From the NCBI RefSeq assembly GCF_006715485.1, contig NZ_VFNH01000003.1:434001-498000 (forward strand): a stretch of 64,000 bases of DNA, in the 5' to 3' direction. Both the position numbers and the translations under genes were made by a program. Source of the stretch: Herbaspirillum sp. SJZ107. Its GTDB lineage: Bacteria > Pseudomonadota > Gammaproteobacteria > Burkholderiales > Burkholderiaceae_D. The first letter of the stretch is position 1. Every line of letters starts with the position of its first letter. Of the stretch, positions 52,738 to 64,000 are shown piece by piece. The notes under the pieces were generated by a model that was not told the origin of the DNA, searched no databases, and worked only from the letters and a program-made list of their open reading frames with translations.

Positions 52738-53697
52738 ATGAAATCCAGATTCTCGGCAGTTGTCCTCGCCCTCGGCATGGGCCTGGTGTGCCACGCCGCG
52801 TCGGCCCAGGACAACACCTCGAACGTGACGGTGACGCAGCAGGGCAATGGCAATACCGCGTACGCCGAACAATACGCCATCACGACGGTGACCGGGGTCC
52901 AAGCGACGATCACCCAGATCGGCGACAACAACCACGTGGGCGGCCTGGGCGGCACCAGTAGCGGCCTCATCCAGAGTAACGCGCCGATCGGTCCGGTCAT
53001 CGCCGAGGTCTTGCAAACCGGCAGGGGCAATAACGCCGGCCTCATCCAGGATAACAACGGCAATGCCGCACTCGCAGCCTCTGCCCGCATCACGCAGACC
53101 GGCATCGGCAACGACGCCACGTTCAGGCAGTTCACTACCTCGTATGCCGAAGCCATCATCGAGCAGAGCGGCGACGGCAACATCGCCCGCATCGAGCAGA
53201 CCTTCAGTGGCGACAGCAGTCTGCGGTCGGTACAGAACGGCACCGGCAACCAGGTCACGATCAGCCAGAGCGGCGCCACCTATGGCGGCCCGAATGTCAC
53301 CCAGGACGGCGATGGCAATACCGCGTCGGTGGTCACGGTGGGTGCGATCGGCGGTGGGCCATCCATCGTGCAAACCGGCAGCCTGAACAGCGCAACCGTC
53401 GTACAGAACATCAATGGCTTCGATTCCGGCACCGCGATCCGGCAGCAGGGCATGGCCAACCAGGCCGATACCAACCTGACCGGCGAGGGGCAACGCACGG
53501 ACATCACGCAGACCGGCAACGGCAACCTGGCGAGCGTCGCCCAGACCGGGGTGCCGGCGAGCCTGCTGGGGAACTTTACGGTGATTGCCCAGCTTGGCAA
53601 CAGCAACACGGCCATCGTGCGCCAGGTCGGTGCGGGCTACAACGCCAACGTCAGCCAGACCGGCTCGGGCAATTACACGAACATCTACCAGCATTGA
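52738..53697 (+). CDS. csgA: Major curlin subunit 2 (12-repeat CsgA-like)
   Basis: A 319-residue paralogue of curlin 1. The signal peptide ends at AASAQD. The 12 signatures are QQGNGN, QIGDNN, QTGRGN, QTGIGN, QSGDGN, QNGTGN, QDGDGN, QTGSLN, QQGMAN, QTGNGN, QLGNSN and QTGSGN, ending TNIYQH. The internal Asp/Gly positions (DGDGN) resemble gatekeeper residues that slow amyloid formation in CsgA. The GAGGAG ribosome binding site is 6-7 nt before the ATG, and the 86-bp gap to curlin 1 contains a stable hairpin. It may co-assemble with the other two subunits or be expressed at a different level. Confidence 0.88.
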   Translation: MKSRFSAVVLALGMGLVCHAASAQDNTSNVTVTQQGNGNTAYAEQYAITTVTGVQATITQIGDNNHVGGLGGTSSGLIQSNAPIGPVIAEVLQTGRGNNAGLIQDNNGNAALAASARITQTGIGNDATFRQFTTSYAEAIIEQSGDGNIARIEQTFSGDSSLRSVQNGTGNQVTISQSGATYGGPNVTQDGDGNTASVVTVGAIGGGPSIVQTGSLNSATVVQNINGFDSGTAIRQQGMANQADTNLTGEGQRTDITQTGNGNLASVAQTGVPASLLGNFTVIAQLGNSNTAIVRQVGAGYNANVSQTGSGNYTNIYQH

Positions 53698-53730
53698 TTC
53701 CCCACGCAGTACTACTTCGAGGAGTTCATC

Positions 53731-54708
53731 ATGCAGTCCAGATTCTCGTTATCGGTCATCGCCGCTGCACTCGGCCTGGCACTCACCCTGGCCTCCCAGG
53801 CTGCCTCGGCCCAGGACACCAGTTCCACCGTCACCGTGACGCAGCAGGGCAATGGCAATACCTCCTATGCCGAGCAGACCACCGGCGTCTACGATTTCAA
53901 TAACGTGACGGCGACGATCACCCAGATCGGCAACAACAATCATGTCGGCGGTCCCGGGTCGACCACCGGTGGCCTGCTTCAGCTGAACAGTGGCGGCAAT
54001 CTCGAAGCGCAGATTCGCCAGACCGGCAACGGCAACAATGCGGGGATCACGCAAATCGACATCGTCGCGTCGACCTTTCCGGTAACGGCCGAGATCACGC
54101 AGACGGGCAGCTACAACACCGCCACGCTGCGCCAGACGCTGACCTCGGATCTGAGCGCAGTGCTTATCCAGAACGGCAACGGCAACATTTCCGCCGTCGA
54201 GCAGCAGGAATCCATTCCGGGTACGGCGCGCACCACGCAAAACGGCAATGACAACATCGCGGTCGTCAGCCAGCGCGGCACCGGCTATGCCAGCCCGCGT
54301 ATCACCCAGGAAGGCGACGGCAATATCGCATCGGCGAACGTCGACCTCAACGTGTTCGGCGGCCCCCTGATCGAGCAGGCCGGTGTCGCGAACTATGCCA
54401 GCACCTTGCAGACCGATACCGAAGCCGCCGACATCCGGATCCGGCAAACCGGCAGCGATAACCAGGCGGAAGCAAGCCAGACCGGTACCCGTGAACATAT
54501 TGCCGATATCGACCAGAACGGCGTCGGCAACCTGGCGATCGTCAGCCAGACCGGTACCGGCCCCGTCACCTTCGGCATCGGCAATTCGGCTACCGTTGCC
54601 CAGCTCGGCAACAGCAACACGGCGATCGTGCGCCAGGTCGGGCAGAATTATGTCGCCAACGTGAGCCAGACCGGATCGGGGAATTACACGAATATCTATC
54701 AGCACTGA
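53731..54708 (+). CDS. csgA: Major curlin subunit 3 (12-repeat CsgA-like)
   Basis: A 325-residue paralogue. The signal peptide ends at AASAQD. The 12 signatures are QQGNGN, QIGNNN, QTGNGN, QTGSYN, QNGNGN, QNGNDN, QEGDGN, QAGVAN, QTGSDN, QNGVGN, QLGNSN and QTGSGN, ending TNIYQH. The C-terminal 36 residues are nearly identical to curlin 2, suggesting gene conversion or recent duplication. It starts 33 bp after curlin 2 with GAGGAG as ribosome binding site and no intervening hairpin. It is the last gene of the operon; a long stem-loop follows its stop. Confidence 0.88.
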   Translation: MQSRFSLSVIAAALGLALTLASQAASAQDTSSTVTVTQQGNGNTSYAEQTTGVYDFNNVTATITQIGNNNHVGGPGSTTGGLLQLNSGGNLEAQIRQTGNGNNAGITQIDIVASTFPVTAEITQTGSYNTATLRQTLTSDLSAVLIQNGNGNISAVEQQESIPGTARTTQNGNDNIAVVSQRGTGYASPRITQEGDGNIASANVDLNVFGGPLIEQAGVANYASTLQTDTEAADIRIRQTGSDNQAEASQTGTREHIADIDQNGVGNLAIVSQTGTGPVTFGIGNSATVAQLGNSNTAIVRQVGQNYVANVSQTGSGNYTNIYQH

Positions 54709-54726
54709 GCAGTGCTGGATTTCCAG

Positions 54727-54765
54727 ATACGAATCGGCGGACCAGTCTGTTCCGCTGATTCGCAT
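54727..54765 (+). other. Stem-loop after the curli operon
   Basis: A 15-bp imperfect stem (ATACGAATCGGCGGA / TCCGCTGATTCGCAT, one mismatch and one G-U) with a 9-nt loop, 19 bp past the curlin-3 stop. No U-tract follows. It probably marks the 3' end of the curli mRNA. Confidence 0.5.
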
Positions 54766-54864
54766 TTCGTGACGCAGTCCCTGCAATCTGTCGCAATTCC
54801 GCTTGTTCGCGTGCGAGGATGAGGCAAAGTCATACGCTCCATTCATGCATATTCAACAGCATCC

Positions 54865-55497
54865 ATGCCAGGCCCGAACCCCCATACGCCCTCCCCGACA
54901 CCTTTTCCGCAAATCAGCTTTTTGAAGAATGTCGTGACCCGCCCGAACATCGAGATCGGCGAGTACACCTATTACGACGATCCGGACGGTGCCCACCATT
55001 TCGAAAACAACGTCCTGTACCACTTCGATTTCATCGGCGACCGCCTGCGCATCGGCAAATTCTGTGCGATCGCGCGTGGCGTGAAATTCATCATGAATGG
55101 CGCCAACCACCAGATGAACGGCATCTCCACGTATCCGTTCTTCATCTTCGGCAATGGCTGGGAAACCGCGGCGCCCCAGCCGGGAGAATTGCCGTACAAG
55201 GGCGATACCGTGGTCGGCAACGATGTCTGGATCGGCTATGACGCGCTGATCATGCCTGGGGTGACGATCGGCGACGGTGCCATCATCGCGGCGCGCTCGG
55301 TGGTGACGGCGGACGTGCCGCCGTATGCCATCGTCGGTGGCAATCCGGCGCAAATACTGCGCGAACGTTTCGATGCAGACAGCGTGCGGCGCCTGCTGGC
55401 GATTGCGTGGTGGGACCGGCCGGTGGAGTGGATTACCCGCCATCTGAAGTTGATTCGCAGCGGTGACATCGGGGCACTGGAAGCCGCGGCACGCTGA
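54865..55497 (+). CDS. Vat/CatB-type xenobiotic acetyltransferase
   Basis: A 210-residue left-handed beta-helix acetyltransferase of the XAT class (streptogramin A and CatB-type chloramphenicol acetyltransferases). The family signature NHQMNGISTYPF contains the probable catalytic H82. Hexapeptide repeats (VVGNDVWIGYDALIMPGVTI, then GDGAIIAARSVVTADV) and the C-terminal YAIVGGNPA are clear. It transfers acetyl from acetyl-CoA to a hydroxyl, possibly on an antibiotic. Chromosomal members are frequent in environmental bacteria, and the true substrate is not readable. The ribosome binding site is poor. It ends at a bidirectional terminator shared with rpoC. Confidence 0.85.
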   Translation: MPGPNPHTPSPTPFPQISFLKNVVTRPNIEIGEYTYYDDPDGAHHFENNVLYHFDFIGDRLRIGKFCAIARGVKFIMNGANHQMNGISTYPFFIFGNGWETAAPQPGELPYKGDTVVGNDVWIGYDALIMPGVTIGDGAIIAARSVVTADVPPYAIVGGNPAQILRERFDADSVRRLLAIAWWDRPVEWITRHLKLIRSGDIGALEAAAR

Positions 55498-55506
55498 CGA
55501 CGGACC

Positions 55507-55541
55507 AAAAAAAAAACGGCACCCCAAGAGGTGCCGTTTTT
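55507..55541. terminator. Bidirectional terminator between acetyltransferase gene and rpoC
   Basis: A-tract, then AACGGCACC / GGTGCCGTT (9-bp stem, 6-nt loop), then TTTTT. Read on the minus strand the A-tract is a run of ten T residues, so it terminates rpoC strongly and the plus-strand gene moderately. Confidence 0.9.
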
Positions 55542-55573
55542 GTTAGCTATCTAAGCTAAAGCTGAAGCGAAAA

Positions 55574-58500
55574 TTACTCGCCATCGCCCTGATGCTGCTC
55601 GGCATGCGCCGCAGCCTGCTGCTGGTCTTCCATCGCCTGCAGTTCGGCAGCCATGTTGGCCTTCTCCTGCTGCAGCAGTGCCTGGCGCTCTTCCGCTTCC
55701 CACTGCTCCTTCTCCTTGCGAGCGCGGTGGAAGGCCAGACCGGTACCGCCCGGGATCAGGCGGCCGACGATGACGTTTTCCTTCAGGCCGCGCAGACCGT
55801 CGCGCTTGCCCATGATCGCCGCTTCGGTCAGCACGCGGGTGGTTTCCTGGAACGATGCGGCCGAGATGAACGAGTCGGTCGACAGCGATGCCTTGGTAAT
55901 ACCCAGCAGCACGTTTTCGTACTGTGCCGGCAGTTTCGCGACAGCGTTCATGCGGTCGTTCTCTTCCAGCAGTTCCGAACGCTCCACCTGCTCGCCGACG
56001 ATGTAGTCGGTGTCGCCGGCATCGACGATCTGGACACGGCGCAGCATCTGGCGAACGATCACCTCGATGTGCTTGTCGTTGATCTTCACGCCCTGCAGAC
56101 GGTACACGTCCTGGACTTCGTCGACGATGTAGCGGGCCAGCGCTTCGATACCCAGCAGGCGCAGGATGTCTTGCGGATCGGCCGGGCCGTCCACGATCAT
56201 CTCGCCCTTGTTCACCACCTGGCCGTCGTGCACCAGCACTTGCTTGTCCTTGGTGATCAGGAACTCGTGCTTGTTGCCGTCCATGTCGGTGATTTCCAGG
56301 CGCTGCTTGCCCTTGGTCTCTTTACCGAATGCGACCGTACCGGTGACTTCCGCCAGCATGCCGGCATCTTTCGGCGAACGGGCTTCGAACAGCTCGGCAA
56401 CGCGCGGCAGACCACCGGTAATGTCACGGGTCTTCTGCGATTCGGTCGGGATACGTGCAAGCACTTCACCCACCGACGCCTGCTGGCCATCCTTCACCAT
56501 GATCAGTGCGCCAACCTGGAAACCGATCGTCACGGCGTGCTCGGTGCCGGCGATCTTGACTTCCTGGCCGTTCTCGTTCAGCAGCTTGACCTGCGGACGC
56601 AGTGCCTTGCCCGAACCGCGACGCTTCGGATCGATTGCCACCAGGGTCGACAGGCCGGTCACTTCGTCCACCTGGCGAGCGACGGTGACGCCCTCTTCCA
56701 CGTTTTCGAACTTGATCGTGCCGCCGTATTCCGTGATGATCGGACGGGTCAGCGGATCCCAGGTTGCCAGCGGCACGCCTGCTTTCACGACCATGCCGTC
56801 ATGCACGGCCAGGGTCGCGCCGTACGGCACCTTGTGGCGCTCGCGCTCGCGGCCGTGGTCGTCGGTGATCAGCACTTCGCCCGAACGCGAGATGACGATC
56901 TGGGCGCCCTTGCCGTTGGTCACGTAACGCATGGTCGCGGTGAAGCGGACCGTACCGTTCGACTTGGCTTCGACCGACGATGCCACTGCTGCACGCGATG
57001 CCGCACCACCGATGTGGAAGGTACGCATGGTCAGCTGGGTACCCGGCTCACCGATCGACTGTGCAGCCACGACGCCGACTGCTTCGCCGCTGTTCACCAG
57101 CATGCCGCGGCCGAGGTCACGGCCGTAGCACTTGGCGCACAGGCCGTAGCGCGTGTCGCAGTTCAGCGGGGTACGGACCTTGACTTCGTCGATGCCCAGG
57201 CGCTCGATTTCTTCGACCATGTCTTCGTCCAGCAGCGTGCCGGCTTCGTACAGGGTCTCTTGCGTTTCCGGATTGACGACGTCGGTACCGGTCACGCGGC
57301 CGAGGATACGGTCGCGCAGCGGCTCGATGACTTCACCGCCTTCGACCATCGCCTTCATGTGCGTGCCGTTGTTGGTGCCGCAATCGTCCTCGATCACCAC
57401 CAGATCCTGGGTCACGTCGACCAGGCGGCGGGTCAGGTAACCCGAGTTTGCCGTCTTCAGCGCGGTGTCGGCCAGACCTTTACGGGCGCCGTGCGTCGAG
57501 ATGAAGTACTGCAGAACGTTCAGGCCTTCGCGGAAGTTCGCGGTAATCGGCGTTTCGATAATCGAACCGTCCGGCTTCGCCATCAGGCCGCGCATACCGG
57601 CCAGCTGGCGGATCTGGGCTGCCGAACCACGGGCGCCCGAGTCGGCCATCATGTAAATCGCGTTGAACGATTCCTGCGTGCCTTCGGTGCCGTCACGCTT
57701 GGTGACCGGTTCCACTTTCAGCTGGTCCATCATCGCCTTGCCGACTTCGTCGGAGGTCTTGCCCCAGATGTCGACGACCTTGTTGTAACGCTCGCCGGCG
57801 GTGACCAGACCCGAGGCGTACTGCTGCTCGATCTGCTTCACTTCCGCTTCGGCGGTCGCGATCATGGTCTTCTTGACGTCCGGGATCAGCATGTCGTCGA
57901 CGGCGATCGAGATGCCGGCGCGGGTCGCCAGGCGGAAGCCCGACTGCATCAGCTTGTCGGCAAACACGACGGTCGCACGCAGGCCGCACTTGCGGAACGA
58001 CGTGTTGATCAGCTTCGAGATTTCCTTCTTCTTCAGGGCGCGGTTCAGCACCGAGAACGGCAGGCCATGCGGCAGGATCTCGGACAGGATGGCGCGGCCG
58101 ACGGTGGTCTCGTAGCGGGTCACGGTGCGGTCGAAGCCGCCTTGCTCGTTCTTCGGATGCTCGACGATACGCACGGTGATGCGGGTCGCCAGTTCGACTT
58201 CCTTGTTGTCGTACGCGCGGATGACTTCCGACACGTTCGGGAACAGCATGCCTTCGCCCTTGGCGTTGATCGCTTCGCGGGTCGCGTAGTACAGACCCAG
58301 CACGATATCCTGCGACGGGACGATCGACGGCTCGCCGTTCGACGGGAACAGGATGTTGTTCGAGGCCAGCATCAGGGTGCGGGCTTCCATCTGTGCTTCG
58401 ATCGACAGCGGGACGTGGACTGCCATCTGGTCACCGTCGAAGTCGGCGTTGAACGCCGCGCAGACCAGCGGGTGCAGCTGGATTGCCTTGCCTTCGATCA

Positions 58501-59821
58501 GCACCGGCTCGAACGCCTGGATACCCAGACGGTGCAGGGTCGGCGCACGGTTCAGCATGACCGGGTGTTCCTTGATGACTTCTTCCAGGATGTCCCAGAC
58601 CACCGGTTCCTGCTGCTCGACCAGCTTCTTGGCCGCCTTGATGGTCGTGGCCAGACCCATCAGTTCCAGCTTGTTGAAGATGAACGGCTTGAACAGTTCC
58701 AGGGCCATCAGCTTCGGCAGGCCGCACTGGTGCAGTTTCAGCTGCGGACCCACCACGATGACCGAACGGCCCGAGTAGTCGACGCGCTTGCCCAGCAGGT
58801 TCTGACGGAAACGGCCGCCCTTACCCTTGATCATTTCAGCCAGCGACTTCAGCGGACGCTTGTTGGCGCCGGTCATCGCCTTGCCGCGACGGCCGTTGTC
58901 CAGCAGCGAGTCCACTGCTTCCTGCAGCATGCGCTTTTCGTTACGCGTAATGATTTCCGGCGCGCGCAGTTCCATCAGGCGCTTCAGGCGGTTATTACGG
59001 TTGATGACGCGGCGGTACAGGTCGTTCAGGTCGGAGGTCGCGAAACGGCCGCCGTCCAGCGGGACGAGCGGACGCAGCTCCGGCGGCAGAACCGGGAGCA
59101 CTTCCATGATCATCCAGTCGGGCTTGATGCCCGAACGCTGGAAGGCCTCGAGCACTTTCAGGCGCTTGGCGTATTTCTTGATCTTGGCTTCGGACTTCGA
59201 CTCTTTCAGCTCGACGCGCAGGGCTTCGGCTTCGCGGTCGATGTCGATCGAGCGCAGCAGTTCACGGATGCCTTCGGCGCCCATGAATGCGGTGAAGTCG
59301 TCGCCGTACTCTTCGTACTTGGCGGCGTAGTCGTCTTCCGACATGATCTGCGACTTCTTCAGCGGGGTCATGCCCGGATCGGTGACCACGTATGCTTCGA
59401 AGTACAGCACGCGCTCGATGTCGCGCAGGGTCATGTCCAGGACCATGCCCAGACGCGACGGCAGCGACTTCAGGAACCAGATGTGCGCGGTCGGCGAGGC
59501 CAGCTCGATGTGGCCCATGCGCTCACGGCGGACTTTTGCCAGCGTGACTTCGACGCCGCACTTCTCGCAGATGACGCCGCGGTGCTTCAGGCGCTTGTAC
59601 TTGCCGCACAGGCATTCGTAGTCCTTGATCGGACCAAAGATCTTGGCGCAGAACAGGCCGTCGCGTTCCGGCTTGAACGTACGGTAGTTGATGGTTTCCG
59701 GCTTCTTGACTTCGCCGAACGACCACGAACGGATTTTTTCGGGCGACGCCAGGCCAATCTTGATGGCGTCGAAGCTCTCGTTTTGCTGAACTTGCTTGAA
59801 TAGATCGAGCAGTGCTTTCAT
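55574..59821 (-). CDS. rpoC: RNA polymerase beta' subunit
   Basis: Complete 1415-residue beta' subunit. The N-terminal zinc-binding motif (CLCGKYKRLKHRGVICEKCG) and the catalytic magnesium motif NADFDGDQMAVH at about residue 460 are intact, as are the trigger-loop region and the C-terminal assembly segment. Length and sequence are as expected for Betaproteobacteria. The ATG has GGAG 7 nt upstream. It is followed by the bidirectional terminator. Upstream, 227 bp separate it from rpoB, more than usual, because a REP-like element lies in the gap. Confidence 0.99.
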   Translation of the reverse strand: MKALLDLFKQVQQNESFDAIKIGLASPEKIRSWSFGEVKKPETINYRTFKPERDGLFCAKIFGPIKDYECLCGKYKRLKHRGVICEKCGVEVTLAKVRRERMGHIELASPTAHIWFLKSLPSRLGMVLDMTLRDIERVLYFEAYVVTDPGMTPLKKSQIMSEDDYAAKYEEYGDDFTAFMGAEGIRELLRSIDIDREAEALRVELKESKSEAKIKKYAKRLKVLEAFQRSGIKPDWMIMEVLPVLPPELRPLVPLDGGRFATSDLNDLYRRVINRNNRLKRLMELRAPEIITRNEKRMLQEAVDSLLDNGRRGKAMTGANKRPLKSLAEMIKGKGGRFRQNLLGKRVDYSGRSVIVVGPQLKLHQCGLPKLMALELFKPFIFNKLELMGLATTIKAAKKLVEQQEPVVWDILEEVIKEHPVMLNRAPTLHRLGIQAFEPVLIEGKAIQLHPLVCAAFNADFDGDQMAVHVPLSIEAQMEARTLMLASNNILFPSNGEPSIVPSQDIVLGLYYATREAINAKGEGMLFPNVSEVIRAYDNKEVELATRITVRIVEHPKNEQGGFDRTVTRYETTVGRAILSEILPHGLPFSVLNRALKKKEISKLINTSFRKCGLRATVVFADKLMQSGFRLATRAGISIAVDDMLIPDVKKTMIATAEAEVKQIEQQYASGLVTAGERYNKVVDIWGKTSDEVGKAMMDQLKVEPVTKRDGTEGTQESFNAIYMMADSGARGSAAQIRQLAGMRGLMAKPDGSIIETPITANFREGLNVLQYFISTHGARKGLADTALKTANSGYLTRRLVDVTQDLVVIEDDCGTNNGTHMKAMVEGGEVIEPLRDRILGRVTGTDVVNPETQETLYEAGTLLDEDMVEEIERLGIDEVKVRTPLNCDTRYGLCAKCYGRDLGRGMLVNSGEAVGVVAAQSIGEPGTQLTMRTFHIGGAASRAAVASSVEAKSNGTVRFTATMRYVTNGKGAQIVISRSGEVLITDDHGRERERHKVPYGATLAVHDGMVVKAGVPLATWDPLTRPIITEYGGTIKFENVEEGVTVARQVDEVTGLSTLVAIDPKRRGSGKALRPQVKLLNENGQEVKIAGTEHAVTIGFQVGALIMVKDGQQASVGEVLARIPTESQKTRDITGGLPRVAELFEARSPKDAGMLAEVTGTVAFGKETKGKQRLEITDMDGNKHEFLITKDKQVLVHDGQVVNKGEMIVDGPADPQDILRLLGIEALARYIVDEVQDVYRLQGVKINDKHIEVIVRQMLRRVQIVDAGDTDYIVGEQVERSELLEENDRMNAVAKLPAQYENVLLGITKASLSTDSFISAASFQETTRVLTEAAIMGKRDGLRGLKENVIVGRLIPGGTGLAFHRARKEKEQWEAEERQALLQQEKANMAAELQAMEDQQQAAAHAEQHQGDGE

Positions 59822-59918
59822 TTATCACTCCGGGTGATTGAATTCTGTACTAACTACTACCGCCGCTTCTCACTGATTTTCGCCAGTGTTTGCTGAACCG
59901 TATTGTATCCCTTGAAAA

Positions 59919-59998
59919 ACGTCATCCCCGCGCAGGCGGGGATCCAAGTTTGCCGGCGTTTCCGCCGGGCTTGCGCCCCAGCCTGCGCCGGGGCGACG
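59919..59998. repeat. Composite REP-like element, copy D, in the rpoB-rpoC gap
   Basis: An 80-bp element with near-inverted ends (CGTCATCCCCGCGCAGGC and, read in reverse complement, CGTCGCCCCGGCGCAGGC). It has a CATCCCCGC-type hairpin at its left end and a CCGGCG / CGCCGG hairpin in the middle. Its left 40 bp match copy B. Confidence 0.75.
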
Positions 59999-60048
59999 AT
60001 TGTCGAGGTCACGGGCCAGCCCGAAGGCTGGCGGCCATGCCGGCCTGC

Positions 60049-64000
<3,952 letters not shown>

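Larger units (their letters stand above)
51692..54708 (+). repeat. Tandem triplication of curlin genes
   Basis: Three genes of 319, 319 and 325 codons in direct tandem. They share the same 12-repeat plan, the same early TVTQQGxGNTxYAEQ and ITQIGxNNHVGG blocks (IAQAGNDNHVGG in the first) and the same C-terminal end. The last 110 bp of copies 2 and 3 are especially alike. Confidence 0.85.

Noticed and set aside
51692..54708. Repetitive pattern considered as a CRISPR array or satellite
   Set aside because: The periodicity is coding: curlin Q-x-G-x-x-N repeats in frame within three genes with signal peptides and ribosome binding sites.
55592..59803. 1403-codon open frame on the plus strand opposite rpoC
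   Set aside because: Shadow of rpoC codon bias in high-GC DNA; the translation has no recognisable domains and rpoC is unambiguous.

Overview
The window is high-GC, densely coded bacterial DNA. The complete rpoC and most of rpoB (minus strand, right end), read by eye, look betaproteobacterial. Together with the large set of secreted hydrolases, TonB-dependent transport and curli genes, they suggest Burkholderiales, most likely Oxalobacteraceae of the Massilia/Duganella/Janthinobacterium kind. That placement is inference from protein appearance, not a database result. I saw no tRNA or rRNA gene, CRISPR array, insertion sequence, integrase or phage gene. No stretch longer than about 300 bases lacks a gene.

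Left third (1-18520). Two MacB-type ABC permeases run into a sigma-54 response regulator and its membrane kinase. A spermidine-synthase-like gene follows, then a TonB-dependent receptor, an opine-dehydrogenase-family enzyme 3 nt ahead of a CapK/PaaK-type adenylate-forming enzyme, and an HtrA-like protease overlapping an unknown secreted protein. A serine hydrolase, a Gdt1/MneA-type metal exporter, a secreted PHP-type phosphoesterase and a Tsx-like porin come next.

Middle (18517-48507). A 2891-residue cyclic beta-glucan synthase is translationally coupled to the Tsx-like porin. Upstream of it lies a fused cysteine desulfurase / degenerate metallo-beta-lactamase-like / rhodanese protein, divergent from an Lrp/AsnC regulator. 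Then come a LivK-type binding protein, a DUF885 lipoprotein, and a five-gene minus-strand run: NarL-type regulator, periplasmic binding protein, kinase, M14 carboxypeptidase, cytochrome c/PQQ-type dehydrogenase. A TonB-family gene diverges from that run behind a promoter whose spacer is filled by a palindrome. Two M28 peptidases follow, the first of which appears to have lost active-site residues, then a hybrid kinase, sodC and a PhaC-like hydrolase.

Right third (48628-64000). A small lipoprotein precedes a compact curli locus: csgE, csgF, csgG, a csgB-like nucleator and three tandem curlins of 12 repeats each. The CsgG constriction residues differ from Escherichia coli. A Vat/CatB-type acetyltransferase follows, then a bidirectional terminator, rpoC and partial rpoB.

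Four copies of a REP-like palindrome family are present. Three lie between convergent genes and the fourth lies inside the rpoB-rpoC junction. The best candidates for something undescribed are the desulfurase fusion, the opine/adenylation/TonB receptor cluster, the triplicated curlin locus with its altered CsgG gate, and the degenerate M28 membrane protein.
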